DNA of 64,000 bases, taken from assembly GCA_037039685.1 (NCBI GenBank), contig JAWNGF010000017.1, forward strand, positions 248,001 through 312,000. The letters run 5' to 3'. Shown here in pieces: positions 24,446 to 34,575 of this stretch. Position numbers and translations under genes: made by a program. This stretch comes from Ceratobasidium sp. AG-K (lineage: Eukaryota; Basidiomycota; Agaricomycetes; Cantharellales; Ceratobasidiaceae). Positions within the stretch are counted from its first letter, which is position 1. Each line of letters begins with the position of its first letter. The notes beneath the pieces are model-generated. The model did no database searches and was not told the DNA's origin. It saw only the letters and a list, made by a program, of their open reading frames with translations.

Positions 24446-25764
24446 ATGCCCTTCGTCGCGTCGTGTTCCCAAGTCTCTAACCCCCTCCTTGCCAAGCGAC
24501 TTGAGATAAGTCTGCAGGACCCAATTATCATAGACTTTACGAGGGAATGGGCATCAGGCAACCCGCTGTACGATTGGTACACCCAACTTCCCAGTCGACT
24601 CATTCGGAAGGTACAGCTTCGCAAGGAGCGGGCGTCACCTTGGTTTCATGAATTTATCGTGATCGAGCTCGATGGCCCGCAGGGGCCGTCCTATTTCCGC
24701 ATCGATCGTCGACAGGCTTCGACAGCGCCGCGGCCTATGGACTGTCTCAAAGATAAGGGGTGCCAGGCTAACGATACCATTGAGGAAACCACAGCATTCA
24801 ATGACGAGTACTATGGTCCCTCAGATTGTGCCGTGGAGATCGAGTTCAAGCTACGAGTGCATCTATCACTCATTTTACGAATCTGCTACGCCATCCACCA
24901 GTACTCTACCACACGGGTGTACACAATCCAACGCTATAATTGCTACTTCTTCTCCAGGACGATTCTTCGCTGTCTTGCCCGGCAGGGTTGGTGCCTGTGC
25001 ATGGAACACTATCGGAAGGCAAGTGATAGCTAATAGCCAATGCGACGTATTTTGCTGACATTACACGTATAACTAGCAACGTGAAATTAGAGCCTGTATT
25101 GCGCTTAAACGAGTGCTGACGCCACTTGGAAGTACGCAAACCGTAGTCGCTGGTTAGTATAACGATATATATGGGCAGTTTATATAGACTCAGATTTTAT
25201 TTTTACGAAATTTGCATAGAGGATTCGAAAGCGTTAGAGTCGGAAAAGCGTTCAATTTTTCGGTCATTCTCTGAGCCCCAGGTAACCAACCATTTAGTTG
25301 ATCCTGGTATACATCTAATACGCAGCTACACCTAAGATGTGCAAGAATTCATGCGAGAACGTTGTGGAAGATCCTTTGCTTGACCCCCAACCTGAGATTG
25401 ATATGATGATCTACGTGAAAGCTAAACACATTGTAAGCGCAGTTTTTGATAATCTGGGGGAGTTCTGACATAGCACAACTAGATCAAGCTTCCTACCATT
25501 CCTACCCTTCAAGAACTTATTCAGATCCCTACTTATGCATTGAAACTCGTATTCGATCGCATCGAACCAGCATCCTACGAAGAACTACACGCTGACATTG
25601 AAACAATGATTCAAGAGCATAGCGAGCGGGTTGGGTGGATTTGGTACCAGTTCATGACTGGAGGAACTCCGGAAGAGTTCAGTAGAGATATCAAGCAAGC
25701 AATGGATGATGTTTGGTATGCGGTCCGCACCTGCCCGGGTACTCAGAAGGTAAAATCGCCTTGA
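24446..25764 (+). CDS. NCYFF-family protein, copy 2
   Basis: The start at ATG 24446 was chosen because the paralogues align from this point; an in-frame ATG at 24317 would add a poorly matching 43-residue extension. Exon 1 encodes GNPLYDWYTQLP, VQLRKERASPWFHEFIVIEL, FRIDRRQ, ANDTIEETTAFNDEYYGPSD and VYTIQRYNCYFFSRTILRCL. It appears to end at a GC-AG intron (AAG followed by GCAAGT near 25018). Further exons fit in frame: one starting QREIRACIALKRVLTPL, then KALESEKRSIFRSFSEP, then KMCKNSCENVVEDPLLDPQP. The last exon starts near 25485, reads IPTLQELIQIPTYALKLVFD and ends DDVWYAVRTCPGTQKVKSP. The C-terminal part is helical and charged. The function is unknown. All three copies keep His (HE[FY]I) and Cys (YNCYFF). 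Confidence 0.65.
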
Positions 25765-27045
25765 AATGGTGGTCTAGGTTTTGTGTTGTCTGTATACTAG
25801 TTAATGTTAGCCCCCAAGAAATTATTACTGTCTGCCATGGCCTGTTTCAGATCTAAAGTCCTTAATTCAAGCGGTCAAGTCTTCGTCCAGACCACGCTCC
25901 TTCACTACGATGTGTAAACCTCACTCATATATTCGAAGGAGCCGTCGATATGGGGCGATGGGACATACAATAGCGATTGGTAGCTAACCGAATACTAACA
26001 TTAAATCGGTATATTCTAACCGAATATGGTACTATTTTCCCTCGGAGCACTTGGACGTAATGACGAAGGAGGGCTAGACTCGACATAATGCTCGGGTGTT
26101 GGGGTTATTGGGACATGAACGCAAGCCAGTACAGGTGTCGCAACTCGCTCTTACCAATTTTAATGCCCAAATTGAATACTTAGCCCTCACTCCTTAGCCT
26201 CGGCGCCAGTTAAAGCACAGCTGAGGTATAATTCAGCGGGTTAACCCAGTATAAGCGTCCTCAGAGATATAATAAGGAACCAATAACCCGTGCCCGCGAT
26301 TTAGGCTTGTAAGCGAATGCTGCACGCCGCTCAGCCGGGGTGAGAGTGAATGAAAGGGCCTGTTAGCGTGGCGGGGAGACCACTTAGGATCTACTAACGA
26401 TTGTGTCAGATCATGATAGCTTTACGTCCGGTAGCGCAACCATTAAACTTGGGCATGATCACTACAGTGCTGGGAGTGAAGACCCTGGCAAGAAGTGGTT
26501 GAATATTACGGCTTCAGAATACATAAGGAGGGATTTCGTTTGGGCGAATGCTGGCGCATAGCGTCTACGAACCACATACACCCATCTCACCAGTGAGAGT
26601 CGTCGATTCTCTTGCCAAGAGCGAAAACGTGGAATTTTGTGGTCGATCGCCACTTGGCTCGCCCCGATATAGATTCAAATTCGGATTCCTCGCAAACAGT
26701 TGGTGCATGTAGCACTGTCGTGGTAAAATGCGTACGCGTCATCTTTGTGTGTTGATCGACGCTCGTGAGACGTGTTTGGGAACTGTGTTGTTGTGATATT
26801 GTGGCAGTGCAGACGAGGAACAATTCATTAATTTTGTTGTTGTTTATGCTTGAATCGCTACAAATGAAGCGTATATGCGCTCCCAAAGCAGTTAACTGAT
26901 TGGCGCGTCATCGTCAAACATATTTGACATCAGGATCGACGCCGAATAAAACCCGGGGCTCGCTCGGTGCCTTCATCAGCTCCCTCCCGAACCCACCTTC
27001 CCCGTCGCCGCATCCTTTCTATAGGCAGCTGCCGTCGCTCGATTC
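25765..27045. other. Intergenic, no gene seen
   Basis: Short ORFs only, on both strands. A small dyad-like AT-rich segment with repeated AACCGAATA lies at about 25985-26028. It probably holds the 3' end of copy 2 and the promoter of copy 3 of the NCYFF family. Confidence 0.45.
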
Positions 27046-27048
27046 ACT

Positions 27049-28578
27049 ATGGCGTCCAGTATCTCTTTCCCCCCAGGTGCATCCTACAGGGTCTTCAATA
27101 TGATGGTCGTAGCCAAGCGGCGCTTGCTGAGCCTTGAAGACCCCGTCCGCATCCAGTTCAACAACCGGTGGGAAGCTGGAAACCCCTTGTTCGACTGGTA
27201 CGGTCGCTGGTCCGGTCATTTGGTCTCCAGAATCCAGCTCCGAAAAGACCAGGAGGGACCTTTTTTCCACGAATACATCGCGCTCGAACTGCGCAACCAG
27301 GGTGGCTGTTTCCGTCTCGACCGTCGTCAGTTACCAGATGAACACGTTCCATTGGACTCTCTTTATACGTCTGTGGAAGCCTATGATACCATCGAACAAA
27401 TTGGATCATTGGACGACAGGAGTTATGCAGCCTCGGACTGCCTGGTGGAAGTCGAATTTTGTGATGGTGTTGATTTGGCCCGGATCCTATCAATCTGTCG
27501 CGCTATACACAGCCACCCACAGGCTGCGGCGTACACGCTCCAGCGATACAACTGCTACTTTTTCGCCCAAACAATTTTACTCTGCCTTACTCGTGGCACC
27601 TTCAAGCGAGACAGCGTTGAGCTTCCAGTGAGTACTCGTCTTCTCTGGTTGTAACGGTTCAGGTGGTCAACCTTGTGTATAGAAGTATAAACTGGGCGCT
27701 CTAAGGCGACATGTAAAGATCCATGCAGGTTCAACGTCAGTACATGTACTTGCTATCCAGTCGTAACTCCAAGCCAATATCCGTTTAATTTCAGGAAGCG
27801 CATGTCCGGAATCTCCTCCGCCGATCTCATGGATATCCGTCGCGGGGAAGACTTGATCCACAAGAATCTAGCCCAGGTCCCGGTATCTGATACAGACGCC
27901 ATGCTCCGCGAGGTTCTGTGGGCATGGGACGAGAAGAAGCGTTTAATGGACGTCCGAAAAAATATGTTGCGCCACCACTACGACCACAGGAGCTTCAGGG
28001 CATCAGGCGTATGGGGCAAGACCGGTTCAAACCATTCCCTTGCAAGTTGTAAGTGCGGCACTGGCGCCAATTATCAATATCTAATCTCATAGCAATCCAG
28101 TGGCTTACAGGCGGTTTCAAGATGTGAAGGTAAATATACCCCCATAGCTGTCTCTCATTCATTAATACATGCTCTAGATACTCGAGATATTAGAGCAAGC
28201 ACACAAGAAGCTACTGGAAGAGCGTCTGAAATCTTTCAATAGCTTGATGTCGATCAAAGTACATGCTAAGGTAAGCTTTATCGCTTCAGCTCGTAGACCT
28301 ATCACTAATTCAAGATACAGGTTTCCTTCAAAAGGATGCTGCAAATCCGAAGAGGGCGGCGCTCCAAGACCTTGGATTATCTGTCTGAATCTACATACCA
28401 GGATATGCAAGATTTCGTAGGAATGCTGGTCTTTGCTCATGGTGTTCGAGTGGAGCAATACGCCTTTTGGCTGAGGAATAGCGCGGCCGAAGTTACACGG
28501 GACATCAAAGCAGCAATGCAAGACGTATGGAACGCCTCTCAGGATTGTGACTGGATTCTCGGTACCGCCTCGCTTTGA
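27049..28578 (+). CDS. NCYFF-family protein, copy 3 (best preserved)
   Basis: Exon 1 (27049 to a GTGAGT donor at about 27628) encodes GNPLFDWYGRWS, RIQLRKDQEGPFFHEYIALE, FRLDRRQ, AYDTIEQIGSLDDRSYAASD and AYTLQRYNCYFFAQTILLCL. Later exons: from about 27797 (GISSADLMDIRRGEDLIHKN and DAMLREVLWAWDEKKRLMD); a short exon SLAYRRFQDVK; one reading ILEILEQAHKKLLEERLKSF (a coiled-coil-like helix); and 28321-28578, ending DIKAAMQDVWNASQDCDW and a TGA stop. All these junctions keep frame except exon 1 to exon 2, which needs one more small exon or a different donor. There is no signal peptide or membrane span, so a cytosolic location is likely. The His and NC motifs suggest, but do not prove, a papain-like hydrolase fold. 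Confidence 0.7.
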
Positions 28579-28699
28579 CGCTCGGACATCACGTATGGAC
28601 CCTCAGTTACCCACATTGTAAAACACATGACACACCCGCGCTGGTCGCAACGCCTCTAAGATATCACAAAATTATACTCGTATTATGTTCAAAATGTAT

Positions 28700-28996
28700 C
28701 TAAAAGCCATTATTTGCCATTACAATGAATTTATTTGGGCTGTGGTTGGGACGGGGTCCTTGAACGCTGGCCGCATGGTCTTGAAAATATTCCCGTTTCG
28801 CTCGAGTCAGACGGGAAGCGGCGATGACGGCTGCTTTGGGCACTATTGGGCCGGCGCGGGGTAGTTCTACCACGGTTCGGAGCTTCAACAAAGTGAAATT
28901 AGTTCGATTTGTTACACAAAAAACGGTAGCATACACCAAGGAGACAGACAATCTAGCGGCAGATGTAATCAAGGAAACGCGAACCAGGACAAGCAT
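28700..28996 (-). CDS. Small hypothetical protein
   Basis: Open from ATG 28996 to a stop at 28700. The middle third looks like a 54-base intron (GTGTATGC to GAAG) that keeps frame, giving about 80 residues: a hydrophobic start MLVLVRVSLITSAARLSVSL, then a basic helix SRLTRAKREYFQDHAASVQG. The amphipathic, arginine-rich N-terminus could be a mitochondrial presequence. No family was recognised. It could also be downstream 3' sequence of the larger gene that ends at 29080 on the same strand. Confidence 0.35.
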   Translation of the reverse strand: MLVLVRVSLITSAARLSVSLVYATVFCVTNRTNFTLLKLRTVVELPRAGPIVPKAAVIAASRLTRAKREYFQDHAASVQGPRPNHSPNKFIVMANNGF

Positions 28997-29079
28997 CTAC
29001 TGATCACACATCGAAAGATAAACACTCCAACCGAGCCACCAACCGCTGAAGAGTAGATGGCGAGCGAGCGGCGCGTTGT

Positions 29080-31952
29080 CTAACCGGATGTCAACTCACT
29101 GTCTGACTGTTTGGCCATGGGATCCGCGCCTCCAGCCGGGGTCGGTGTTCCTGAGGCGGCATCAGCACCCGCGTCCTCGGCCTTTTGTCCATCTGGCTTG
29201 TCCTTTGGGGCCGCAGGTTTCGTGTCGCCTTCCGCCAGTGTCATTTCGCCGAGCGTCGACGAATTATCAGGCCTTAGCGACTGGTCGGCAGTGGCGGTAG
29301 CTGGGGCACTGGTCGGGGCTGGCGCTGTCACAAGCGTCGCAGCGGAAGATGGGGCGGGAGCTGGAGCGGGTACGGCTGCTGAAGCATCAGCCTTTGGTGG
29401 CGTCACAACGGGAGCAGGATTTTGGGCTGCCGGGGTTGCAGGCGAGTCAGCCGAGGGTGAACCCTGGGTCGCAGGCGATGGTCCGCCGGTCGTATCAGTC
29501 CTGAGCGAAGTGCTCACTAGCGGAGACCTGAACCTAGGCGACTCGGGGACAGGCGAGAGAGGGACGCGTCCGCCAGGTGCCATGGTGAGCGACCTGCCTT
29601 GGAGCATCGGAGTCGTGGGCTTGCGTTCCTCGAGTTCGTGCTTGAACCGCTCCTGATTCGACATCCGTACGGTAGCCGGTCGTCCCAACAATCCCGACAC
29701 CTTGGCCAGTAGCTCAAACTCCTTGAGCGACCCAGACTCCTTGCGCTCCTTGTGCGATTTTTCCTCCAGCTGTGTCGCACGTCCTCGATTGTGCCGTGGA
29801 TTCCGAGAGCCATTTCGCGCAAGACGAGGCGGGTAGTTTGGATAGATTCGTCGGGGTTGACGGTGGCTTGGGTGTAGAGAGCGTCGGTGACGGTGCAGCA
29901 GGCCTGAGAGAATATTAGATTGGAATTATCGAAACTATGCTAGAAGACTTACCAGAGGGAACGGATACTTGACGGGTTCGGACGACGAAGCGGACGAGGC
30001 AAAAGGCGACTCATACGCCCTCTCCATGAAATTCAGGACCTTTTCCATCGTCTCCAACACCTTCACCAGAGAGAACTTGCTTCCAACGCCATTGGGAGCG
30101 AGGTACAGCTCATTGGTGGGGTCAAGTTGATGGAGAGCCGCGAGAGCGAGCATAAAGTGGCTGGTTCGGAGTCGTGGCCGGGTTACACCTTCGCCTGCTG
30201 GGAGCTGTTTGATCTCTCGTTGCCACCATGTCAGAGTAAGGATTGCGATGCGCTCGGCGTGTGAGAGGGGACTGGGAGTGAAGGAAACCCCTGGGGCTGG
30301 GAGATTTTGAATCATCTGCAGAGGAAATGAGTTTCAAAAGGTCAAGCCGGGATATTTATGACCATACCTGATATTTATCTCCGCTCAACGCACTATTCGA
30401 GTCGACGCCCAAGAGTACGTCCTTCCCATGAATCGATGTAGCCACCTTGATAAACACATTGATGCGAACTGAAACACGACCAGGTGCGAGGAGACGCAAA
30501 TGATGGGTATCCGGTCCATCCTCGAGCTGAAGATCTGTTCGGCCACCAGCATCGAATTGGTCCCAAATGGCCTGGATAACGTGCTTCAATTTGGACGCGG
30601 AGATTTCGGACCTGGCGAGCGAGGTCGAGTCCAACCCAAGAGCATGGGCAACGGTCGCAGGGCGAGGCCGGATACTCCATTGGTGAAGGACAAAGTCGCC
30701 TGGAATGATAAGGTCTACGTCGATCTTGGGGTTCACGGCAAGTGCAGGTCGGTTGCGGGGAATGACGACCACACGGTTGACCTTTTCTACGCCTTGGCGT
30801 TCTTCGAATTGGACTTGGACGGCGTGGTTTAGTTTGCGTAGAGCCCGGTCCGCATGGGATCTGTCCATTTCCTGGAGATTTTGAGTTAGCATCGATTTTA
30901 GTGGGCGTTTGGGAACAACATACGACGAACGAAAGCGCTTCCAAGTATCCGGCCGCGTCATTTTTGTGGATGCGGTCAAAGGATTCCTTGAACTCGGGGC
31001 GAGGCTCTTCCTCGACTGGCGACTCGGTTTGGGGGTCGTGCGTAACCGTGGACTGAGGAATTGGGAGACTCGGATAGGCCGTGCGGCCGGGGCCAGGACG
31101 AAGGCTGTCACGAGGAGCGGGCCATTCGGGTGGGGGCGTGAGGATAGCCGGGGAGGGGTCGGCCCCAGAATCGCTATCGGATTCGTAGTCGGGGTACCTG
31201 TACCCGTCAGCGTGACTCGTAGGAAATCCATAGCTGCCGCCCGAGGAGACGCGGTCGTTGGGGGAGCGTCCATGAAGGCCGCTTCCGAGGAGCTAAAAAA
31301 AAACTCAGTGTAAGTATATGGATATATCACCGGGAAAAGGTAACCTACTGTCTCGCCATCTGACAAGTAGCTATTGAGGCAAAGTACGTTAATTTGTGAG
31401 GTCAGTGGAAAACGAGGCGACTCACGAGACTGGGCGAGACGGTGGTAGCACACCAAGGCTGGGGCGAGTAGCAGGTGCGGCTGGAGGATCAGCAAGCTCA
31501 GACTCGTCGACCCAGCTGATGACCAAGCGATCATCCTCGAATTCTGTTTGATGAACGGCTGTATCCGAAATATGCACGGGTCGAAGTTGGTTCCTTGGGG
31601 CACCCATTCGTTGGTGGTCTAGGTACTCCCGGTCGTCGAAGCGAGTACGCGAGGCTTGGGCACGAGCAAACAAGTCTTCCGAGGGCGGAACAACGGGCTG
31701 GGTGTGTGTGCGGCGGTGGGTCTGGGGAGAAGGCGGGTGCACGTTGTATCGCAAACCTGGTTGAGCGCCACTCGCACCATCGCGATACGAAGGGTGACCT
31801 TGAGTCGTGCGGTGTGCTTGTGCAGGGCCAACTGATGAAAGACCGCCATAAGAGTGGTTATGCGAGTCGAACCGGCTTTCGGTCGGAGGGTTGTATATGG
31901 GGCCGGAACGAATACCTCGAGAACCCATGGCGAAGAAGGATTGAGAGGTCAA
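29080..31952 (-). CDS. Large hypothetical protein with Pro/Ala-rich tail; apparent 1-nt frameshift
   Basis: Exons 31952-31426, 31370-31349 (a 22-nt micro-exon), 31292-30924, 30871-30368, 30315-29953 and 29903-29080; each junction up to the last exon keeps frame. The N-terminal third is polar (Pro/Ser/Arg, then acidic DSGADPSPAILTPPPEWPA). The middle is a compact domain (RALRKLNHAVQVQFEERQGV, VVVIPRNRPALAVNPKIDVD, RINVFIKVATSIHGKDVLLG). Next comes a helical segment (LTLTWWQREIKQL, LVKVLETMEKVLNFMERAYE). In the last exon the frame that enters (ending GIHGTIEDVR) turns into Arg/Ser nonsense. A one-base shift near 29790 picks up TQLEEKSHKERKESGSLKEF and a 200-residue Pro/Ala tail. About 870 residues if corrected. 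The function was not recognised; a cytosolic or nuclear protein is likely. Confidence 0.65.
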
Positions 31953-31959
31953 TTAAAGA

Positions 31960-32550
31960 GTTGAAGGATAGTTCGAACGAGCTAGTGAAGAGTGTGTTAT
32001 ATAATTCCAAGTGGTTCGGAGATTAAATTCCGCACTTACTGGTATTCCTGTTGTCGAACGAGAAGGGGAATCCTACTGAACCGAAACTTCAAACCGCTCT
32101 TAAACCCAGGGACGGACGAGCATTAACCGGAGTCCAACATCTTTCCAACACCGATCATGGATACGGGCACGGGTATGGTTGAACCGATTATGGGTATGCC
32201 GTTCCGGACAGCCCTGGTGGTGGTGCAAGACAAACAGGCACCCGAAGCGCTGGCGCTTGACATCTGCGAGTGATGACTAAGCTCTAGGAGGCTGTTTCCG
32301 ACCACGGCTACTCGACTCCTCTGGGCTTGTAATTAGCCGAAGTTGAACCAATGGAGCTGATGGTTCATGGAGAACAGCTCGGATCACTTCCAGGCACTGC
32401 GCTGCCGTCGGCTCAGGAACTGACATGACAGCTTCCTCGTCGGCGACATCTGCGCCGGACCTGATCTCCTGGCCCGGTTCGGCAATATACTGCCTAGGTC
32501 TTGGTCATTTTTCTTCGAGTTCTCTTTCCACGACAAACAGTCACTGGAAA
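31960..32550. other. Divergent intergenic region, no gene seen
   Basis: It lies between the start of the minus-strand gene (31952) and the plus-strand gene at 32656, so it must hold both promoters. ORFs here are short and unconvincing. Confidence 0.5.
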
Positions 32551-32556
32551 CTGGGG

Positions 32557-32563
32557 ATATAAG
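32557..32563 (+). promoter_or_regulatory. TATA-like box before the 210-aa gene
   Basis: ATATAAG about 95 bases before the ATG at 32656, followed by a pyrimidine-rich leader, as is usual for highly expressed fungal genes. Confidence 0.5.
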
Positions 32564-32655
32564 GCGGCCCGTGTTCTCCCTGTCAGTCATCGGAGCTCAG
32601 CTACCTACAAGCCTTCAGCCCCTCCTTCGTTCTCAATCCTCACTCTCCCTTCACA

Positions 32656-33568
32656 ATGGCCTCCAAGACGATGCACTTCTATGCCTATGGCCTCCAAAAG
32701 TATGTTCCCCGACGCTTTATCCTGGTACCTCCTAACAAATTCATTCTACAGGGACACCACCGTCATGCTGATGTTTGAGCCCCCTCAGACTTCCAAGCTC
32801 TTCCGTGATCAGTTCCCTGTCGTCTGGAGTGAGCCTTTTCGATATTCGCCTCCCATACTTTCTAACCGCCTACCACAGAGGTCATCACCTTCCGTGCCCA
32901 GGGCCACGCCAAGGCTTCCGTCAACTACGTCGCTCGTCTTGCTTTCGGATACGCCCAGACTGACCAGGACAACCTCGTCGATTCGGCCGCTTGGGTTGAG
33001 GTCAAGGTACGATCCAGCCACCCCACGTAGTCCGCTTCACTGCTAACCTCGGTAACAGAGCGGTGACATTTCCAGCATCTCTGGTGGCCCAGGCAAAAGC
33101 GCTTTGGCGACATCGCCAAGGGCAGCGGAACCAAGCTTCTTGTATGCAAGAACAACACTGATGCACGCGCCAACTTGACCATTGGTTAGCCTCCTTCTGT
33201 TATCACACGTATTGTCCTCTATATTAACCGTGGTGCAGGCTTCGTCAAGGGCGATGGTATCGACCAGCGCTACGAGCCTACTCTTGTCTGGACTGGTGTC
33301 GGATCCAAGTCGAACGTGACTGCCCAGTTTACTCCTACCCTTACCGCATACGTGACCCGCGAGTACAAGGGTGTGTTCCACTCCGTCCGGTTACCTTCAA
33401 TTACTAATGCGCATTCGTGTTATAGCCACCGAGATGCTTCGCGGTGAAGTCGAGACCGATGCCATCTGGAGTTGCAATATCAATGAACTCGACGACGTTA
33501 CGGGATGGAACTTTGTCGAGGACGACGCGAGCGGAGCGTTCAGGATTGAGCGTGCTACTCGTGTTTAA
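32656..33568 (+). CDS. Conserved-looking hypothetical protein (210 aa)
   Basis: Six exons: 32656-32699, 32752-32828, 32879-33006, 33076-33184, 33239-33370 and 33426-33568. All phases match and total 633 nt. The exon 4 acceptor at 33075 was chosen over a nearer one because only it gives the open frame RQKRFGDIAKGSGTKLLVCK. Other segments are MLMFEPPQTSKLFRDQFPVV, ASVNYVARLAFGYAQTDQ, YEPTLVWTGVGSKSNVTAQF and NELDDVTGWNFVEDDASGAF. There is no signal peptide or membrane span. The alternation of short hydrophobic strands and turns suggests a beta-rich cytosolic fold. No known family was recognised. The well-formed introns, TATA box and pyrimidine-rich leader suggest a strongly expressed gene. Confidence 0.85.
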
Positions 33569-33569
33569 A

Positions 33570-34570
33570 CTTTCCTTATGGACATTTTGGTTACATACCT
33601 TCGTTTTCGATTTTTGTAGCTCTACTGGCCATCTAATACAGACGTTTGCTCTTTTGGATGCTGTGAGAGTCTACTTGACGGTTAGAAGGACCTGGTGGCG
33701 GCATGTATTTCAGACTTGAAATTCCGTTGGCTGACGTAAAGCGGGCAGAGTCCCTGTCTTTCGCCACCACAGCTTGGCTCGATTCAAAAACAATTACTCG
33801 TGTGAACAAAATCAAGTACAACTTACTCGAGTTGATATAAATCTTCACTGCGCCGTTATTCTTCCAGACAAAGATTTCAGTGAGACTTTCTGTCACCCTG
33901 TCAACCCCAGAACAACCTATCCCGTACTTTTTGGACTCCTACGCTTCACCTTGCTGTCCCTTGGCACATTCCTCTGGGACATTGCGCGCCTCAACGATGC
34001 TAGCCTACTCTAGCCCCACCCCTAGACTAAATTGTTGATTCGTCTCTAAGTAGCTTTATCCTGGCATGAGTGTCGATCCGTGGCTCACACGTTTCTGCAC
34101 CTCAATTCTACCCACTGCCTTGCCGTCTTTTTTAAATTCTTCCTGTATGCACAGTCGAGATGGAGTCTTCTGCCCGACTGGATCGAGCTTGTAGGAACTC
34201 GCGCGGTGGTTGAATATAAAGAGAGAACTACTCCGTGTCGACCAACTCTGTCCTTGTTCCACATCGATCTATTTCTACTGCACTTATCTCCGAAACTCCC
34301 GAGCTCGGCCATCTAGAAAACCAACCTGCGCCTTTTCTGCTTGGTAGTCTCTCTTTTGGAGTGATGGTATCTGCGGAGTGAGTCGACCGGAATGGGGCTC
34401 ACACTAAACTTCAACGATAGGTTTAACCTCCAGGACCGGCTTCTACGAGCATATCGCCTATTTCGATAAATCTGTAGATCCCAAAGGGTCTGGTCACTAA
34501 ATGTTGAGCGCAAGCAGTGTTGGTAAAACCATATGGTAATACTGTTAGTCAATGGGACTTACGTAACATG
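33570..34570. other. Intergenic, no gene seen
   Basis: Short, overlapping ORFs on both strands without motifs. It holds the 3' end of the 210-aa gene and the flank of the hAT element. Confidence 0.5.
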
Positions 34571-34575
34571 GTGAT

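Noticed and set aside
29111..29656. 181-codon plus-strand Ala/Gly/Val-rich ORF
   Set aside because: It is the reverse-strand shadow of the Pro/Ala-rich tail of the minus-strand gene.
30393..30944. 183-codon minus-strand ORF in a second frame
   Set aside because: It begins in the true frame of exon 3 but runs through an intron into the wrong frame; spliced phases support the other reading.
33050..33100. Suspected frameshift in the 210-aa gene
   Set aside because: Using the acceptor at 33075 instead of the earlier one gives a continuous frame with correct phases, so no frameshift is needed.
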